In this document: positions 8,387 through 19,100 of the stretch, one piece after another
How the letters are laid out: each line of letters starts with the position of its first letter
Position numbering within the stretch: the stretch's first letter is position 1
Assembly: GCA_964236735.1 (NCBI GenBank)
Contig: CAXSFM010000003.1
Location: 186,001 to 250,000, forward strand
DNA: 64,000 bases
Direction of reading: 5' to 3'
Source: JAIVJG01 sp964236735
Lineage (GTDB): Bacteria; Acidobacteriota; Blastocatellia; Pyrinomonadales; Pyrinomonadaceae
Program-made: the position numbers and the translations under genes
Notes under the pieces: model-generated
The model's database searches: none
The model's input: only the letters and a program-made list of their open reading frames with translations
Told to the model about the DNA's origin: nothing

Positions 8387-10045
8387 TTACTTTTCAGGCG
8401 CGCGGCGCGGAAGCCAGAGACGAAAGCGCGTGCCCGCGCCGGACTTCGACTCGACGGTCAGCGCGCCGCCCATCGCCTCCGCGAGCGTGAGCGAGATGGC
8501 GAGGCCGAGACCCGTCCCCTGTCCCGGCTCTTTCGTCGTGAAGAACGGATCAAAGATGCGCGCCAGCGTGTCGTGCGAAATGCCGGGGCCGTCATCCGCG
8601 ATTTCAACGATCACGCGCTGCTCGTCAACCGACGTGCCGGCGCGGATATGCCCGCCTTCGCCCGCGGCGGCGGCGGCCAGCGCGTTGCTCAACAGATTAT
8701 CGAGTATCTGCCGCACCATCGCTTCGTCAGTCGCCACTTCGCCGACCGTTGGATTCAACTCGACTGTGAACGTCACGCCGCGCTCTTGCCCGCGCTGCTC
8801 GAAAAGTCTGGCCGACTGTTCGACCACGGCGTTCAAGTCAACCGGCTCGCGACGCGCGCGACGCTGGCGCGAAAGATCGAGCAGGCCGCGCGTGATTTCT
8901 TTGCAGCGCAAGGCCTGCCGCACGATTTCTTCGAGGTAGTAATCGAACTTGCGCTCCTCAACGACGGCGGCGGTCTCAGGCGCGGCGCGCAAAGCTCGCA
9001 ACGTCGCTTCGGCGCAAGTCGTGATGGCGGCGAGCGGATTGTTAATCTCGTGCGCGACGCCCGCCGCGAGTTGCCCGACGGTGGCGAGACGGCGCGTGCG
9101 CGCTAACTGCTCCTGCATCTCTGAGAGCGAAGTGATGTCGCTCCATGTAATGACGCTCCAGTGCGTTTGGAGGCTGGAGGCTGGGGGCTGGAGGTCGGGT
9201 GCATCATCTAACTGCGGGGTGTTGGAAGTTTGCTTATCCTTGCCAGCCTCCAGCCCCCAGCCTCCAGCCTCCAGATTTGTGAGCGGCGCGATGGAGACGA
9301 GATAGCGTCTGCCGTCTTCGGCCTGTAGCTCAAACGAACTGATGGTGCTGCCGTGACGCTGGTTCATGTGATAGGCGGCGGCGCGCTCGCCGAAGAGACG
9401 CGCGAACGCATCGGCGCACGACATCCCGATGGCCTCGTTGGGGCGAATCATGCCCATCAACTCAGCCGCCGCATAGTTGCAACGCACGATGCGCGTCCGG
9501 TCGTCGTGGACAATGATGCCGTCGGGGATGGCGTCGAAGGTCTGCTCCCAGATTCTCTTGGCCGTGCCGAGCGTCTCAAACAGGCGCGCGTTATCGAGCG
9601 CGAGCGCGACCATCTCCGCCAGTCCTTCAAGCTGTCGCCGCTCGTCAGCCGTCAAGAGATGCGGCGCGCGATAACCGACCGCCAGCACGCCGAGCGTTTC
9701 GCCGCGCGCGCTCAAAGGCACGATGACGAGATCGCGCAAGCCTTCGGCGCTGTGCAGCGGAAATTCGCTCGCGGGTAAGTCGCCGGCCAGATTCCTGACC
9801 TCGATCATCATTTCGCCCATCGCGGCGGCGCGCTCGGCAAACTCTCCGCGCAGAGCGTTGACGATTTCGCCCGCGTTCGCGTCAAGCGTCTGGAAGCCGC
9901 TCATCGCACGCCACGTCACGGTCTTCTCGACGACCGAGATGCTGGCGATGCTCAAAGTGTCCGCGCGCATGATGCGCCGGACAGTGTCAGCCACAGTGCC
10001 GAGCGTCGTCGCGGCGGTCTGCGCCGATTCGGGATGCTCTTTCAT
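8387..10045 (-). CDS. GAF-PAS sensor histidine kinase with in-frame palindrome
   Basis: The ATG at 10045 (MKEHPESAQ) is preferred; an upstream alternative at 10108 would only translate a palindrome arm. In order: a GAF domain (about 10-160), a PAS domain, a HisKA domain with the H-box AAGVAHEINNPLAA, and a HATPase with DDGPG and GTGLGL boxes. There is no membrane segment, so it is a cytoplasmic sensor. A palindrome made of GGAGGCT words lies in frame near the end of the PAS domain and adds roughly 35 residues (from LEAGGWGLEAG to QPPASSLQ). It is followed after about 130 bp by the NtrC-type regulator, its probable phosphorylation partner. Confidence 0.9.
   Translation of the reverse strand: MKEHPESAQTAATTLGTVADTVRRIMRADTLSIASISVVEKTVTWRAMSGFQTLDANAGEIVNALRGEFAERAAAMGEMMIEVRNLAGDLPASEFPLHSAEGLRDLVIVPLSARGETLGVLAVGYRAPHLLTADERRQLEGLAEMVALALDNARLFETLGTAKRIWEQTFDAIPDGIIVHDDRTRIVRCNYAAAELMGMIRPNEAIGMSCADAFARLFGERAAAYHMNQRHGSTISSFELQAEDGRRYLVSIAPLTNLEAGGWGLEAGKDKQTSNTPQLDDAPDLQPPASSLQTHWSVITWSDITSLSEMQEQLARTRRLATVGQLAAGVAHEINNPLAAITTCAEATLRALRAAPETAAVVEERKFDYYLEEIVRQALRCKEITRGLLDLSRQRRARREPVDLNAVVEQSARLFEQRGQERGVTFTVELNPTVGEVATDEAMVRQILDNLLSNALAAAAAGEGGHIRAGTSVDEQRVIVEIADDGPGISHDTLARIFDPFFTTKEPGQGTGLGLAISLTLAEAMGGALTVESKSGAGTRFRLWLPRRAPEK
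9168..9274. repeat. In-frame palindrome built of GGAGGCT words
   Basis: The left arm repeats GGAGGCTGGAGGCTGGGGGC and the right arm carries the complementary CCAGCCTCCAGCCCCCAGCC run, with a loop of about 45 bases. It keeps the kinase frame open. Its position matches a loop between the last strands of the PAS domain, so it reads as an insertion tolerated there. Confidence 0.8.
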
Positions 10046-10068
10046 TTCACACACATCTTGCCACAAAG

Positions 10069-10154
10069 AAATGATGAATGCGGAGCGATGAATGATGAAT
10101 AAAGACAAGAGTCTTGCTTTTCATTCATCGTTCCGCATTCATCACTCATCATTT
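10069..10154. repeat. Palindrome, ATGATGAATG-word family
   Basis: The left arm AATGATGAATGCGGAGCGAT and the complementary right arm enclose a loop reading AAAGACAAGAGTCTTGC. The loop is related to those near 14451, 25249, 45561 and 57842. The element begins 24 bases upstream of the histidine kinase start. Confidence 0.8.
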
Positions 10155-10259
10155 GCTTTCCTTGTGCCCGTCAGATTTTTCTTTCACCTGACGCGACGTT
10201 CCGGCGGTCGTGTCTTGCCCCGCGCGAAAGTTTGCGTGTGTTTCGGGCGCATCATGCGA

Positions 10260-10274
10260 TGGCACGGGCGTTGC
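10260..10274 (+). promoter_or_regulatory. Sigma54 (-24/-12) promoter
   Basis: The sequence TGGCACGGGCGTTGC matches the TGGCACG-N4-TTGC consensus exactly. Transcription would begin near 10286, 19 bases before a small membrane-peptide gene. The copies TTTCACCTG (about 10186) and CAGGTGAAA (10296) flank the promoter region and could be part of an operator. The NtrC-type activator and its kinase are encoded divergently next door. Confidence 0.8.
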
Positions 10275-10304
10275 CATTAGTGAGCGTCGCCGGACAGGTG
10301 AAAC

Positions 10305-10448
10305 ATGCGAAGCAGTGACGCTGAATCAAAGATGGACTCAAACATCGCGAAGAGGAAGATGCTCTTGAAAAGAATTATCGAAGTCGTGGGCTGGTTGACT
10401 GCCCTCGTGCTTCTCGTCTTCGCGAGCTATGCCGTCATCGCCGCATGA
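10305..10448 (+). CDS. Small single-span membrane peptide, 47 aa
   Basis: The short frame starts with ATG after an AGGTG ribosome site. It encodes a hydrophilic, basic N-terminus (KRKMLLKRII) followed by one hydrophobic segment, VVGWLTALVLLVFASYAVIA, and stops right after it. The predicted topology is a single inner-membrane helix with the N-terminus in the cytoplasm. It is the first gene behind the sigma54 promoter, which raises the chance that it is real. No family is recognised. Confidence 0.55.
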   Translation: MRSSDAESKMDSNIAKRKMLLKRIIEVVGWLTALVLLVFASYAVIAA

Positions 10449-10541
10449 CAATCGTCATTAACTCTGTCGGGCGGCACGCATGAATGCACGACGCGCCGGT
10501 CATCGTTGATTACGCGGACTCAATTGAAAAGGAAGGCACAG

Positions 10542-11135
10542 ATGAAAATAAAGAAAATCATCAGCACAACGCTCATTCTCTCAGCAGTAATTTTGATAGC
10601 AGCCATCGGCAACGCGAGCGCACAGGCACAGCAGACGACGGGCGAGCCGCGTGTGACTGTCGTCGTGAGTCCGGCGCGGACGGTCGAGGAACGTGTCTCG
10701 GATGATGTCAAAGAAAAAGCTCTGCGGAAGGCCGCCGATGAAAAGCTGGCTGCTGAAGAGACGGCCAAAATCGCGGAGACGAATCCGAAGGCTCTGCTCG
10801 GTCGCGCGAAAACTTTTTACATCAGCTCCGGCACGTCGTTCTTTCAATCCGTGCAACTGCAAAACGCTCTGCTAAAGCGCGACGAATTCGATGTGTGGCA
10901 AATGGCGATTATTGACGGCTGGGATAAGCGCAACATCGCAGACCTGCTCGTCAAAGTTGACCGCCCGCTCTTCACATACACTTTCACTTATCAAATCACG
11001 CACCGCAGCACGGGCGTTATTCTCGCGACCGGCAAGGTCACGGCCTTTGACGGCAACGCCGCCGCGCCGAAGCTCGCCAGCAGAATCGTCGAAGATATTA
11101 GAAAAGCGCGTGGCGAGACGAAAGATAACAAGTAA
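10542..11135 (+). CDS. Exported protein of unknown function, 197 aa
   Basis: The chosen ATG has the ribosome site GGAAGG 6-10 bases upstream and begins a textbook signal peptide, MKIKKIISTT to NASA-Q. The mature part contains an Ala/Lys-rich helical stretch (KEKALRKAADEKLAAEETAK) and then a compact domain with FYISSGTSFFQSVQLQNALL, DVWQMAIIDGW and TYTFTYQITHRSTGVILATG. I do not recognise the family. It is the second gene downstream of the sigma54 promoter and precedes an outer-membrane barrel, so an envelope role is likely. Confidence 0.75.
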   Translation: MKIKKIISTTLILSAVILIAAIGNASAQAQQTTGEPRVTVVVSPARTVEERVSDDVKEKALRKAADEKLAAEETAKIAETNPKALLGRAKTFYISSGTSFFQSVQLQNALLKRDEFDVWQMAIIDGWDKRNIADLLVKVDRPLFTYTFTYQITHRSTGVILATGKVTAFDGNAAAPKLASRIVEDIRKARGETKDNK

Positions 11136-11195
11136 TCGCATCAGGCCGACGCCTGAGACTCAAATCACCATCAACCAAATTTGAAAGGAACATTC

Positions 11196-11804
11196 ATGCA
11201 CCAGAAATTATACTTCGCAGCCATCGCGCTGCTGTTCATGCTCACGCTCGCGCCAGTGAGTTCACACGCGCAGACGCGCACGGACGCGCACAAGGTAGAA
11301 GTCGGCGGATTCGTCACCGCTATCGGTCTGGAGCGGCTGGACGGATCGCTCAACGGTATCGGCGGACGCTTCGCTTACAACTTCACGAAGAACTTCGCGC
11401 TCGACACGGAAGCGAGTTTCTTTCCCTCAGACAAGCTCGGCAACAATCAGTTCGGACAAAAGGCGCAGGCCTTCGCCGGGCTGCGTGCGGGAGGCCGCAC
11501 GCGCTACGTCGGCGTCTTCGCCAAAGCGCGCCCCGGCGTGATGTTTCTCGGCGACTCCGTTTCGGGCTTCAACTGCAACTCGTCGGGCAGCGTCTGCCGC
11601 CCGAACCACAACAACCTCGCCTTCGACGCCGGAGCCATCGTCGAGTTCTATCCCACTTCGCGCGCCATCATCCGCGTGGATGCGGGCGACACCATCGTCC
11701 GCCAGCGAAACGCCGCCGGCCTCGGACTCTTCGGCTCTGCCGTGAGCACGACCGACACGACGCACAGCTTTCAAGCCAGCATCGGCTTCGGCTACAGGTT
11801 CTGA
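11196..11804 (+). CDS. Outer-membrane beta-barrel protein, 202 aa
   Basis: Translation probably starts at the ATG preceded by GAAAGGAAC rather than 15 bases earlier. A signal peptide ending SSHA-Q is followed by alternating amphipathic strands (FVTAIGLERL, GGRFAYNFTKNFALDTEASFF, GAIVEFYPTSRAIIRVDAGD). The protein ends in the aromatic barrel signature SIGFGYRF, as BAM substrates do. It fits an eight-stranded OmpA/OmpW-like porin. It is third in the set behind the sigma54 promoter and is followed by a strong terminator shared with the convergent pckA. Confidence 0.85.
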   Translation: MHQKLYFAAIALLFMLTLAPVSSHAQTRTDAHKVEVGGFVTAIGLERLDGSLNGIGGRFAYNFTKNFALDTEASFFPSDKLGNNQFGQKAQAFAGLRAGGRTRYVGVFAKARPGVMFLGDSVSGFNCNSSGSVCRPNHNNLAFDAGAIVEFYPTSRAIIRVDAGDTIVRQRNAAGLGLFGSAVSTTDTTHSFQASIGFGYRF

Positions 11805-11847
11805 ATTTGAAGCCTAACAGGAGCGATGTAAATTAAGTGCAGAAAAA

Positions 11848-11886
11848 TGAAAGAGGCGGCATCGCATGTGCCGCCTCTTTCATTTA
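11848..11886. terminator. Bidirectional intrinsic terminator
   Basis: The stem GAAAGAGGCGGCA/TGCCGCCTCTTTC with an A-run before and a T-rich run after lies between the convergent outer-membrane protein gene and pckA, so it can stop transcription from both sides. Confidence 0.85.
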
Positions 11887-11902
11887 TCGGTTGATGGAAA
11901 TT

Positions 11903-13531
<1,629 letters not shown>

Positions 13532-13677
13532 AGATTCTCCTCGAATTTAGTTATCGTTCACGACCCGTTGATCGTGTGCCTGACATCTCGTGAAGTGATG
13601 AAGCGAACTCATCAACATCCGACTGATGTCGTGACCTTTTGTTAGCATCCACAACAAATCAACGCTCAAGAGACATA

Positions 13678-13729
13678 AAGGAGCGCACGAAGGAGACGGA
13701 AGGCTTCCGCAATCCTCTGGCGCTCCTTG
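13678..13729 (-). terminator. Probable terminator hairpin
   Basis: AAGGAGCGC and GCGCTCCTT are inverted copies around a partly paired core, downstream of the small 80-residue gene on the minus strand. The T-run is short, so this is only a likely terminator. Confidence 0.5.
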
Positions 13730-13774
13730 GATCGAACGTTTGATGAAACCGCTGCCCCTTGCAATTAACGAGCG

Positions 13775-14017
13775 TTATGAATTCGCGCCGTCGCTTCGTG
13801 CGGCCAGCTCGCGCAGGGCCACGGCAAGGTCGCGCGCGGCGCGTTCCAGACGGTCGGCGAGCGCTTCGAGTTCGCCCACGTTCTCCGGCGTGCGCGCGGC
13901 GACGGCGGCCAGCGCGTCGTCAATCTGCGCGGTCAGGCGTTCAGCCGCGGTCTGCGTCTCCTGCTCGGCGCGCGATGTCTGTCTGGGGGATGTTTGACTG
14001 CTTGTTTTGCTGCTCAC
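13775..14017 (-). CDS. Small predicted coiled-coil protein, 80 aa
   Basis: A GTG start gives an Ala/Glu-rich product with heptad-like spacing of hydrophobics (AERLTAQIDDALAAVAART, ELEALADRLERAARDLAVAL) and polar ends. It has the size and helicity of an exonuclease VII small subunit, but its conserved residues cannot be matched with confidence, so no function is assigned. No clear ribosome site is visible. A probable terminator follows the stop. Confidence 0.4.
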   Translation of the reverse strand: MSSKTSSQTSPRQTSRAEQETQTAAERLTAQIDDALAAVAARTPENVGELEALADRLERAARDLAVALRELAARSDGANS

Positions 14018-14085
14018 AAATTTAACTCGGCGCGCTTCGGGGAGGAGAGTTTCTTAACTGATTCGAGCGCGCCGCCTCTCTTATA

Positions 14086-14376
14086 TTATGAGAGCGCGGC
14101 GGTGTTTCTCTCAGCCGCTCGAAGCCCTCGTTCAAAGTCTAATAATTGCGCTTGGGCTGACAGCCTGACCTCAGCCTTCGCTTCTTTTTCAAGTCGCACG
14201 CCGCCGGTTTTTTGCAAAAGCCACCCGCGCGCGAAAGTCGTTTCGTTAGTCTCTAACCGTCGCGCCGTCGCCTCTTCATTTGCGTCGAAAACGTGTTTCC
14301 ACGCATTCAACGCGGCGTCCGTCGAGGTCTGCAAACAATTGGGGCGTGCAGTTTTCTTATAAAGCCACTTTAGCAT
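14086..14376 (-). CDS. Hypothetical protein, 96 aa
   Basis: The frame MLKWLYKKTARPNC is open to TAA and encodes a charged, helical protein (DANEEATARRLETNE, LEKEAKAEVRLSAQAQLLDF). A longer version reaching to 14478 would start inside a palindrome arm and is not credible. There is no recognisable domain and no good ribosome site. It could be a spurious frame, but no other frame in this stretch looks better. Confidence 0.35.
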   Translation of the reverse strand: MLKWLYKKTARPNCLQTSTDAALNAWKHVFDANEEATARRLETNETTFARGWLLQKTGGVRLEKEAKAEVRLSAQAQLLDFERGLRAAERNTAALS

Positions 14377-14420
14377 CAACGCCCGCCCGCCGACAACTGA
14401 ACAGCAAATGATTGAACAGC

Positions 14421-14508
14421 AAATGATGAATGCGAAATGATGAATGCGGAATATAGGGCGTAGCTTCTTGTCTTTCATTCATCACTCATCATTTCGCACT
14501 CATCACTT
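14421..14508. repeat. Palindrome, ATGATGAATG-word family
   Basis: The arms repeat AAATGATGAATGCGAAATG and its complement. The loop TATAGGGCGTAGCTTCTTGT is close to the reverse complement of the loop near 45561. It lies between divergent genes, about 50 bases before the next plus-strand start. Confidence 0.8.
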
Positions 14509-14557
14509 GCCTTTCTATTTGCTCTTGCCTGTGCGGTCTGTTATTGGTTTGGCTCGT

Positions 14558-15205
14558 ATGAGCGACACGCCGGGCCGGGAACATTTCACGAAGCGCGAGT
14601 GGGAGATTGTCGAGTCACATCGCACGCCCGCGCAGGTGCAGCGTTATCTCTCTTCCTTGCCCTACAACTGGGAGCGCAAGGGAGCGACGCTGCGCTCTTT
14701 TCGCGCGGTCGTCCGGCGCGGCGCGGCGCACTGTCTCGAAGCCGCGCTCACGGCGGCGGTGATTTTGGAGCAGCATAATTACCCGCCGATTTTGATGAGC
14801 ATCGAATCGCAGGACTTGCTCGATCATGTCCTGTTCGTCTTTCAAAAAGAGGGACTGTGGGGCGCGGTCGCACGCTCGCGCGACATCGGCCTGCACGGGC
14901 GACGCCCGGTCTTTCGCACGCTCCGGCAACTCGCGGACAGCTACTTCGATCCTTATGTTGACAACACGGCGCGCATCACCGGCTACGGCGTCACAGACCT
15001 GACAGACTTCGGCAACTACGACTGGCGCTTCTCCATGAAAAACATCTGGAAGGTCGAGCGTCACCTGCAAGAAATTCCGCATTGCGCGCTTCGCACATCC
15101 GACGCGCGCTATCGCCAGCTCCTCGCGCGCTACAGACAATTTCGACTCCAACACCCGCACGACGCGCCCGCCTACTTCGACAACCGCGACACATGGATGC
15201 GTTGA
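14558..15205 (+). CDS. Putative transglutaminase/cysteine-protease-fold protein, 215 aa
   Basis: The ATG of MSDTPGREHFTKREW is preferred because upstream codons translate a palindrome arm. The middle of the protein has the order Cys (GAAHCLEAALTAA), His (DLLDHVLFVF) and Asp-rich or aromatic text (DSYFDPYVDNT). This is compatible with a transglutaminase-like Cys-His-Asp triad, but the assignment rests on that arrangement alone. The product has no signal peptide or membrane segment. It stands alone between two palindromes. Confidence 0.6.
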   Translation: MSDTPGREHFTKREWEIVESHRTPAQVQRYLSSLPYNWERKGATLRSFRAVVRRGAAHCLEAALTAAVILEQHNYPPILMSIESQDLLDHVLFVFQKEGLWGAVARSRDIGLHGRRPVFRTLRQLADSYFDPYVDNTARITGYGVTDLTDFGNYDWRFSMKNIWKVERHLQEIPHCALRTSDARYRQLLARYRQFRLQHPHDAPAYFDNRDTWMR

Positions 15206-15260
15206 AGCGCGTCTTTACTGACGCACGCGCCTGTGGCTATCCACATTGACCGTAAAGCGC

Positions 15261-15382
15261 AGATGTTGGAAGTTAGAGGTTAGAATTCTGGTAAGATTCT
15301 TTCGCTAACCGTTGCGCGATACTTCAGAGGCTTCAAGCCGGGAAGGTATTGCTAACATCCAGCATCTAATCTCTAACATCTG
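15261..15382. repeat. Palindrome built of GTTAGAG/TTAGATG words
   Basis: The left arm AGATGTTGGAAGTTAGAGG and the right arm CTAACATCCAGCATCTAATC are complementary in blocks around a long loop. The right arm ends 6 bases before the response-regulator ATG with CCTTTT between them, replacing a ribosome site. Confidence 0.7.
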
Positions 15383-15388
15383 CCTTTT

Positions 15389-16144
15389 ATGTCTATCCTG
15401 ATTGCCGAAGACAACGTGGCGCAGAGACATTACCTGCGCGACTTATTACAGCGCGAATTCGCCGCGCACGCGCCCGTCATCGAGACGGCGGACGGCGAGG
15501 AGGCTCTGACTGTCGCGCTCGCGCAGAGGCCGGAGTTGTGCGTCTTCGACATCCAGATGCCGCGTCTGTCCGGCGTCAAGGCGGCGCGTGCGATCTGGCG
15601 CGATTTCCCGGCGGCGCGCATCATTTTCTGGACGCAGTTCCCGCACGAAATTTACATCAACGAGATACGCAAGATCGTCCGCGCCGTCGAACCGCAGCCC
15701 GCCTACGGTTTCATCCACAAGAACAACCCCGAATCGCGTTTCCTGCGCTTCGTCGCCGCCGTGTTGGAAGACGGCGCGGACATGATTGACCCGGCTTTCA
15801 AAGATTCTTTCAAGCGACCGCTCCTCACCGAATTTGAAGCTGAGGCTCTTTATTATCTCGCGCTCGGACTCTCGAACTGGGCGATTGCGCGCAAGTGCTC
15901 TTTGTCTCTGCGCGGCGTCGAGAGCCGGCTGGCGACGCTGTACGAAAAACTCTTCGTCTCGCTGCCCGAAGGCACGCCGCACGAAGCCTACGACCGTCTC
16001 GCCTACAACATGCGGACGCGCGCTTTCTTCGAGGCTCTCAGGCGCGGACTGATCAACAACGACGAGATCGAAAAAGCGGCGGTCGAGATGGAAGCGTGGA
16101 CGGAGCGCGACCGCCGACGCTTTCTCGAAGAGCAGCACAAGTGA
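15389..16144 (+). CDS. LuxR-type response regulator, 251 aa
   Basis: The N-terminal receiver (MSILIAEDN, phosphoacceptor Asp in CVFDIQMP near residue 52) is followed by a linker and a LuxR-like helix-turn-helix beginning LTEFEAEALYYLALGLSNWAI. The tail carries LRRGLINNDEIE. The stop overlaps the GTG start of the next gene by four bases (GTGA), so the regulator and the propeller kinase are translationally coupled and almost certainly a cognate pair. No Shine-Dalgarno sequence is visible; the ATG directly follows a palindrome and a short T-run. Confidence 0.92.
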   Translation: MSILIAEDNVAQRHYLRDLLQREFAAHAPVIETADGEEALTVALAQRPELCVFDIQMPRLSGVKAARAIWRDFPAARIIFWTQFPHEIYINEIRKIVRAVEPQPAYGFIHKNNPESRFLRFVAAVLEDGADMIDPAFKDSFKRPLLTEFEAEALYYLALGLSNWAIARKCSLSLRGVESRLATLYEKLFVSLPEGTPHEAYDRLAYNMRTRAFFEALRRGLINNDEIEKAAVEMEAWTERDRRRFLEEQHK

Positions 16145-19100
16145 AGGCAAAAGGCAAAAGGCAAAAGGCAAAAGTTAGAAGGGCGGCAGCGGCACATCAC
16201 ACGCGACGACGTTTGCCGTCACTGTCGTCACGCGCGGCTTTGATTTTTGCCCTTTGCCTTTTGCCTTTTGCCTTTTGCCTTTCCACCGGGGCGCAGCCCG
16301 AGACAACGAGCCTGCATCAATGGGGCGCGGTGACTTTGTTTCACGGCCTGCCTTCGGATCGCGTGCGCGCCATCGCGCAGGACGCGGACGGCATGATGTG
16401 GTTCGGCACGGATGCGGGACTCGCGCGCTACGACGGGCGCAGAGTCCAGACCGTGACGGATGAGGAACTCGCCGCGCGTCGCGTGCTTGCGCTCCGCTTC
16501 GACGCGGACGGCGCGTTGTGGGTCGGGACGGACGGCAGCGGCGCGCTCGTGCGGCTCAGAGAAGGCGGCGCGTTCGCAGCCATCGCCGAGACGAAAGGCA
16601 AAAGCGTGACGGCCATCATCGCGCCGGAGAGTGGCCGCGTGATTCTCGCAACGACCGACGGTTTCATCTTCGACTGCCGCCGACAATCGGACGACACGTT
16701 CGCCGTCAAGCCTCTGGCCGAACAGATCACGGCGGGCGGCGCGGGCAAACAGCAGCCTCTGGAATTGACGAGTCTCGCGATTGACGGCGGCGACACGCTC
16801 ATCGTCGGCACGCGCGGTCGCGGCTTGCTGGCCGTCAGAGCGGGAGGCGCGTTGAGAGAGTCAACAGTTCGCCCGCGCCCGTTCTTCATTGAGGCCATTG
16901 AAAGCGATGCGCGCGACGCGCGTGGCGGACAACAACGGCAGCATCTCGCCGTCGGCGCGCAAACTCAGGCGGGCGACAGCGGACTCTACTCTGCATCTTC
17001 GGCTGATGTCGCGTCCTCCCTGCGGCTCAACAAAATCACGGACGGCGCGACGGGCAATGTCACGGCTCTCAAGTTCGACGGCGCGGGCGATCTCTACGCC
17101 GCGACGGACGGGCAGGGCGTGCTGCGCTATCGCGGCGGGCAGCGGCTTCAACACTTCACCTTCGAGGGAACGGCGGGCGGCTTGCGCTCGAATCGCATCT
17201 ACTCGATTTTCTTTGACCGCGAGGGCGTCGCGTGGTTCGGCACGGACAGGGGCGTCTGTCGCTACGACGCGCGCGGCGTGGGCGTCGAGACCGTTTCGGA
17301 TGACGCTGACGGCAACTTCGTGCGTGCGCTCTATCGCACGACGACAGCGCGCGGGCGTCTGTTGCTCGCCGGCACGAATCGCGGCTTGTTCGCGCGCGAC
17401 GAAGCGTCTGCGACGTGGCGCGAAGTTGAAGGCATTACCAACAAGACCGTCTATGCCATCGCGCAAGACAAGGACAGCCTGCTGCTCGTCGGGACGGCGG
17501 GCGGGCTGTACGTTGGATCGGCGGCGGACGCTAACGAGTTGGGAGGCACGTTGCAACTCGCGACGGAAGACGCGGGCAAGGCGTTGAGGGATGACGACGC
17601 AGGCGCGAAGTCGAAGAAAACGCGCGCGACGGCGAAGCCATCTGTCGAGACGGCGCAACAGTCGGGCGAGCCGGCGGCAGCGACAACGGCGGGCGGCAGC
17701 GTGCGCGCCATCGCGATGTTCGGCGGCGAGACTTTCATCGCCACATACGGGCGCGGCGTCGAACGCTTCGAGACGGGCACGCGACGCCGCACGCTCGTCT
17801 GGCCGCGCGAAGGTGACGAGAACGCGCGCCTGCGTGAAGTCGTTAGTCTCTATGCGGATGAAGCGGCGCGGCGGCTCTGGATCGGGACGGCGAGCGGCGG
17901 CGTCTTTTACTTCGACGGCACGGAGGTCAAGACCGACCCCGCGCTCGAAGCTTTGCGACGGCGCACAATCTGGAGCATGAGCGGCAGTAGCAGCGGCGCG
18001 AACGATGGCGGCGGCGGAAGCTGGCTCTGGCTGGCGACGGGCAACGGACTCTACGCATACAGAAGCGGCGGCGCGCTGGTCGAAGCCGTGCCCGGCATAG
18101 ATGCGCGCGCCGTCTTCGCTATCTCGACGGAGACGGCGCGCGCACAATTCACGCAGGCATGGTGCGCCACCGCCGGCGCGGGCGTCTTCAAGGTCTCGCT
18201 CGAAGAGCAGTTCGGCGCGATTAACGCGCGGCTCGACGCGGAGCGCGGGCTGCCGTCGCAGAACGCTTTCGCCTTGCTGCTTGAGACGGGCGCGACAGCA
18301 GCAGCAGCAGCAGGCGACGTGAACTCTCCGCTGCTCGTCGGCACGACGCGCGGGCTGGCGCGCTATGAGCCGAACGCCGCGCCGCCGAAACTCAAGTTGA
18401 CGCGCGTGACGACTTCGCGCTCCGTCCAGCCCGAAGAATTAAACGCGGGCGCGCCGTTGCGGCTCGAATACCCGCAGAACAGTCTCTCGCTCGACGTGGC
18501 GGCGGGTGTCAGCCGCACCTTCCCCGAACAGTTTCAATATTCCTTCCTGCTCTCAGACGCGCGCGGGCGCACCGTCAAACAAAAACTCTCGCACGACGCG
18601 CAATTTCAAATCGAGCAACTCGCGCCCGGCGCGTATCACGTTACCGCTCGCGCTTACACGACAGACCTCGTCGCCTCCGCGCCGCTCGTCTTCGACTTCG
18701 AGGTCGCGCGCGCGCCGTTTCCACGCACCACCGTCGCCCTCTCCGTGCTGCTCGCGCTCGCGCTCGTCGCGCTCGTCGTGGCGGGGGTGCAGCATCGCAA
18801 AATCGTCCGCAGTCGCGGCGCGCTCGTGGACGCCAATCGCCAACTCGCGGACGCGCGCCTGCGTCTCGAAAACGAGGGCGAGATCGAGCGACGGCGCATC
18901 GCGCGCGACCTCCACGACCAGACGCTCGCAGACCTGCGCCGCCTGCTGCTCTTGACGGACGAGATGCAACGTGATGACGCGAGCATCGTTAAGACGAGCG
19001 GCCACGCGACGGCCAGCGACGGCCACGCGCGCGCCGCGGCTACTACTAGCCTCGATCCCGCCGCCTTGCGCGCCGAAATCGAATCCATCTCGCAGGAGAT

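Noticed and set aside
10046..10108. Upstream start for the histidine kinase (and similar extensions for murA, HIT, truB and the transglutaminase-like gene)
   Set aside because: The added residues, such as FIIHRSAFIIS, are only translated palindrome arms and do not match the families.
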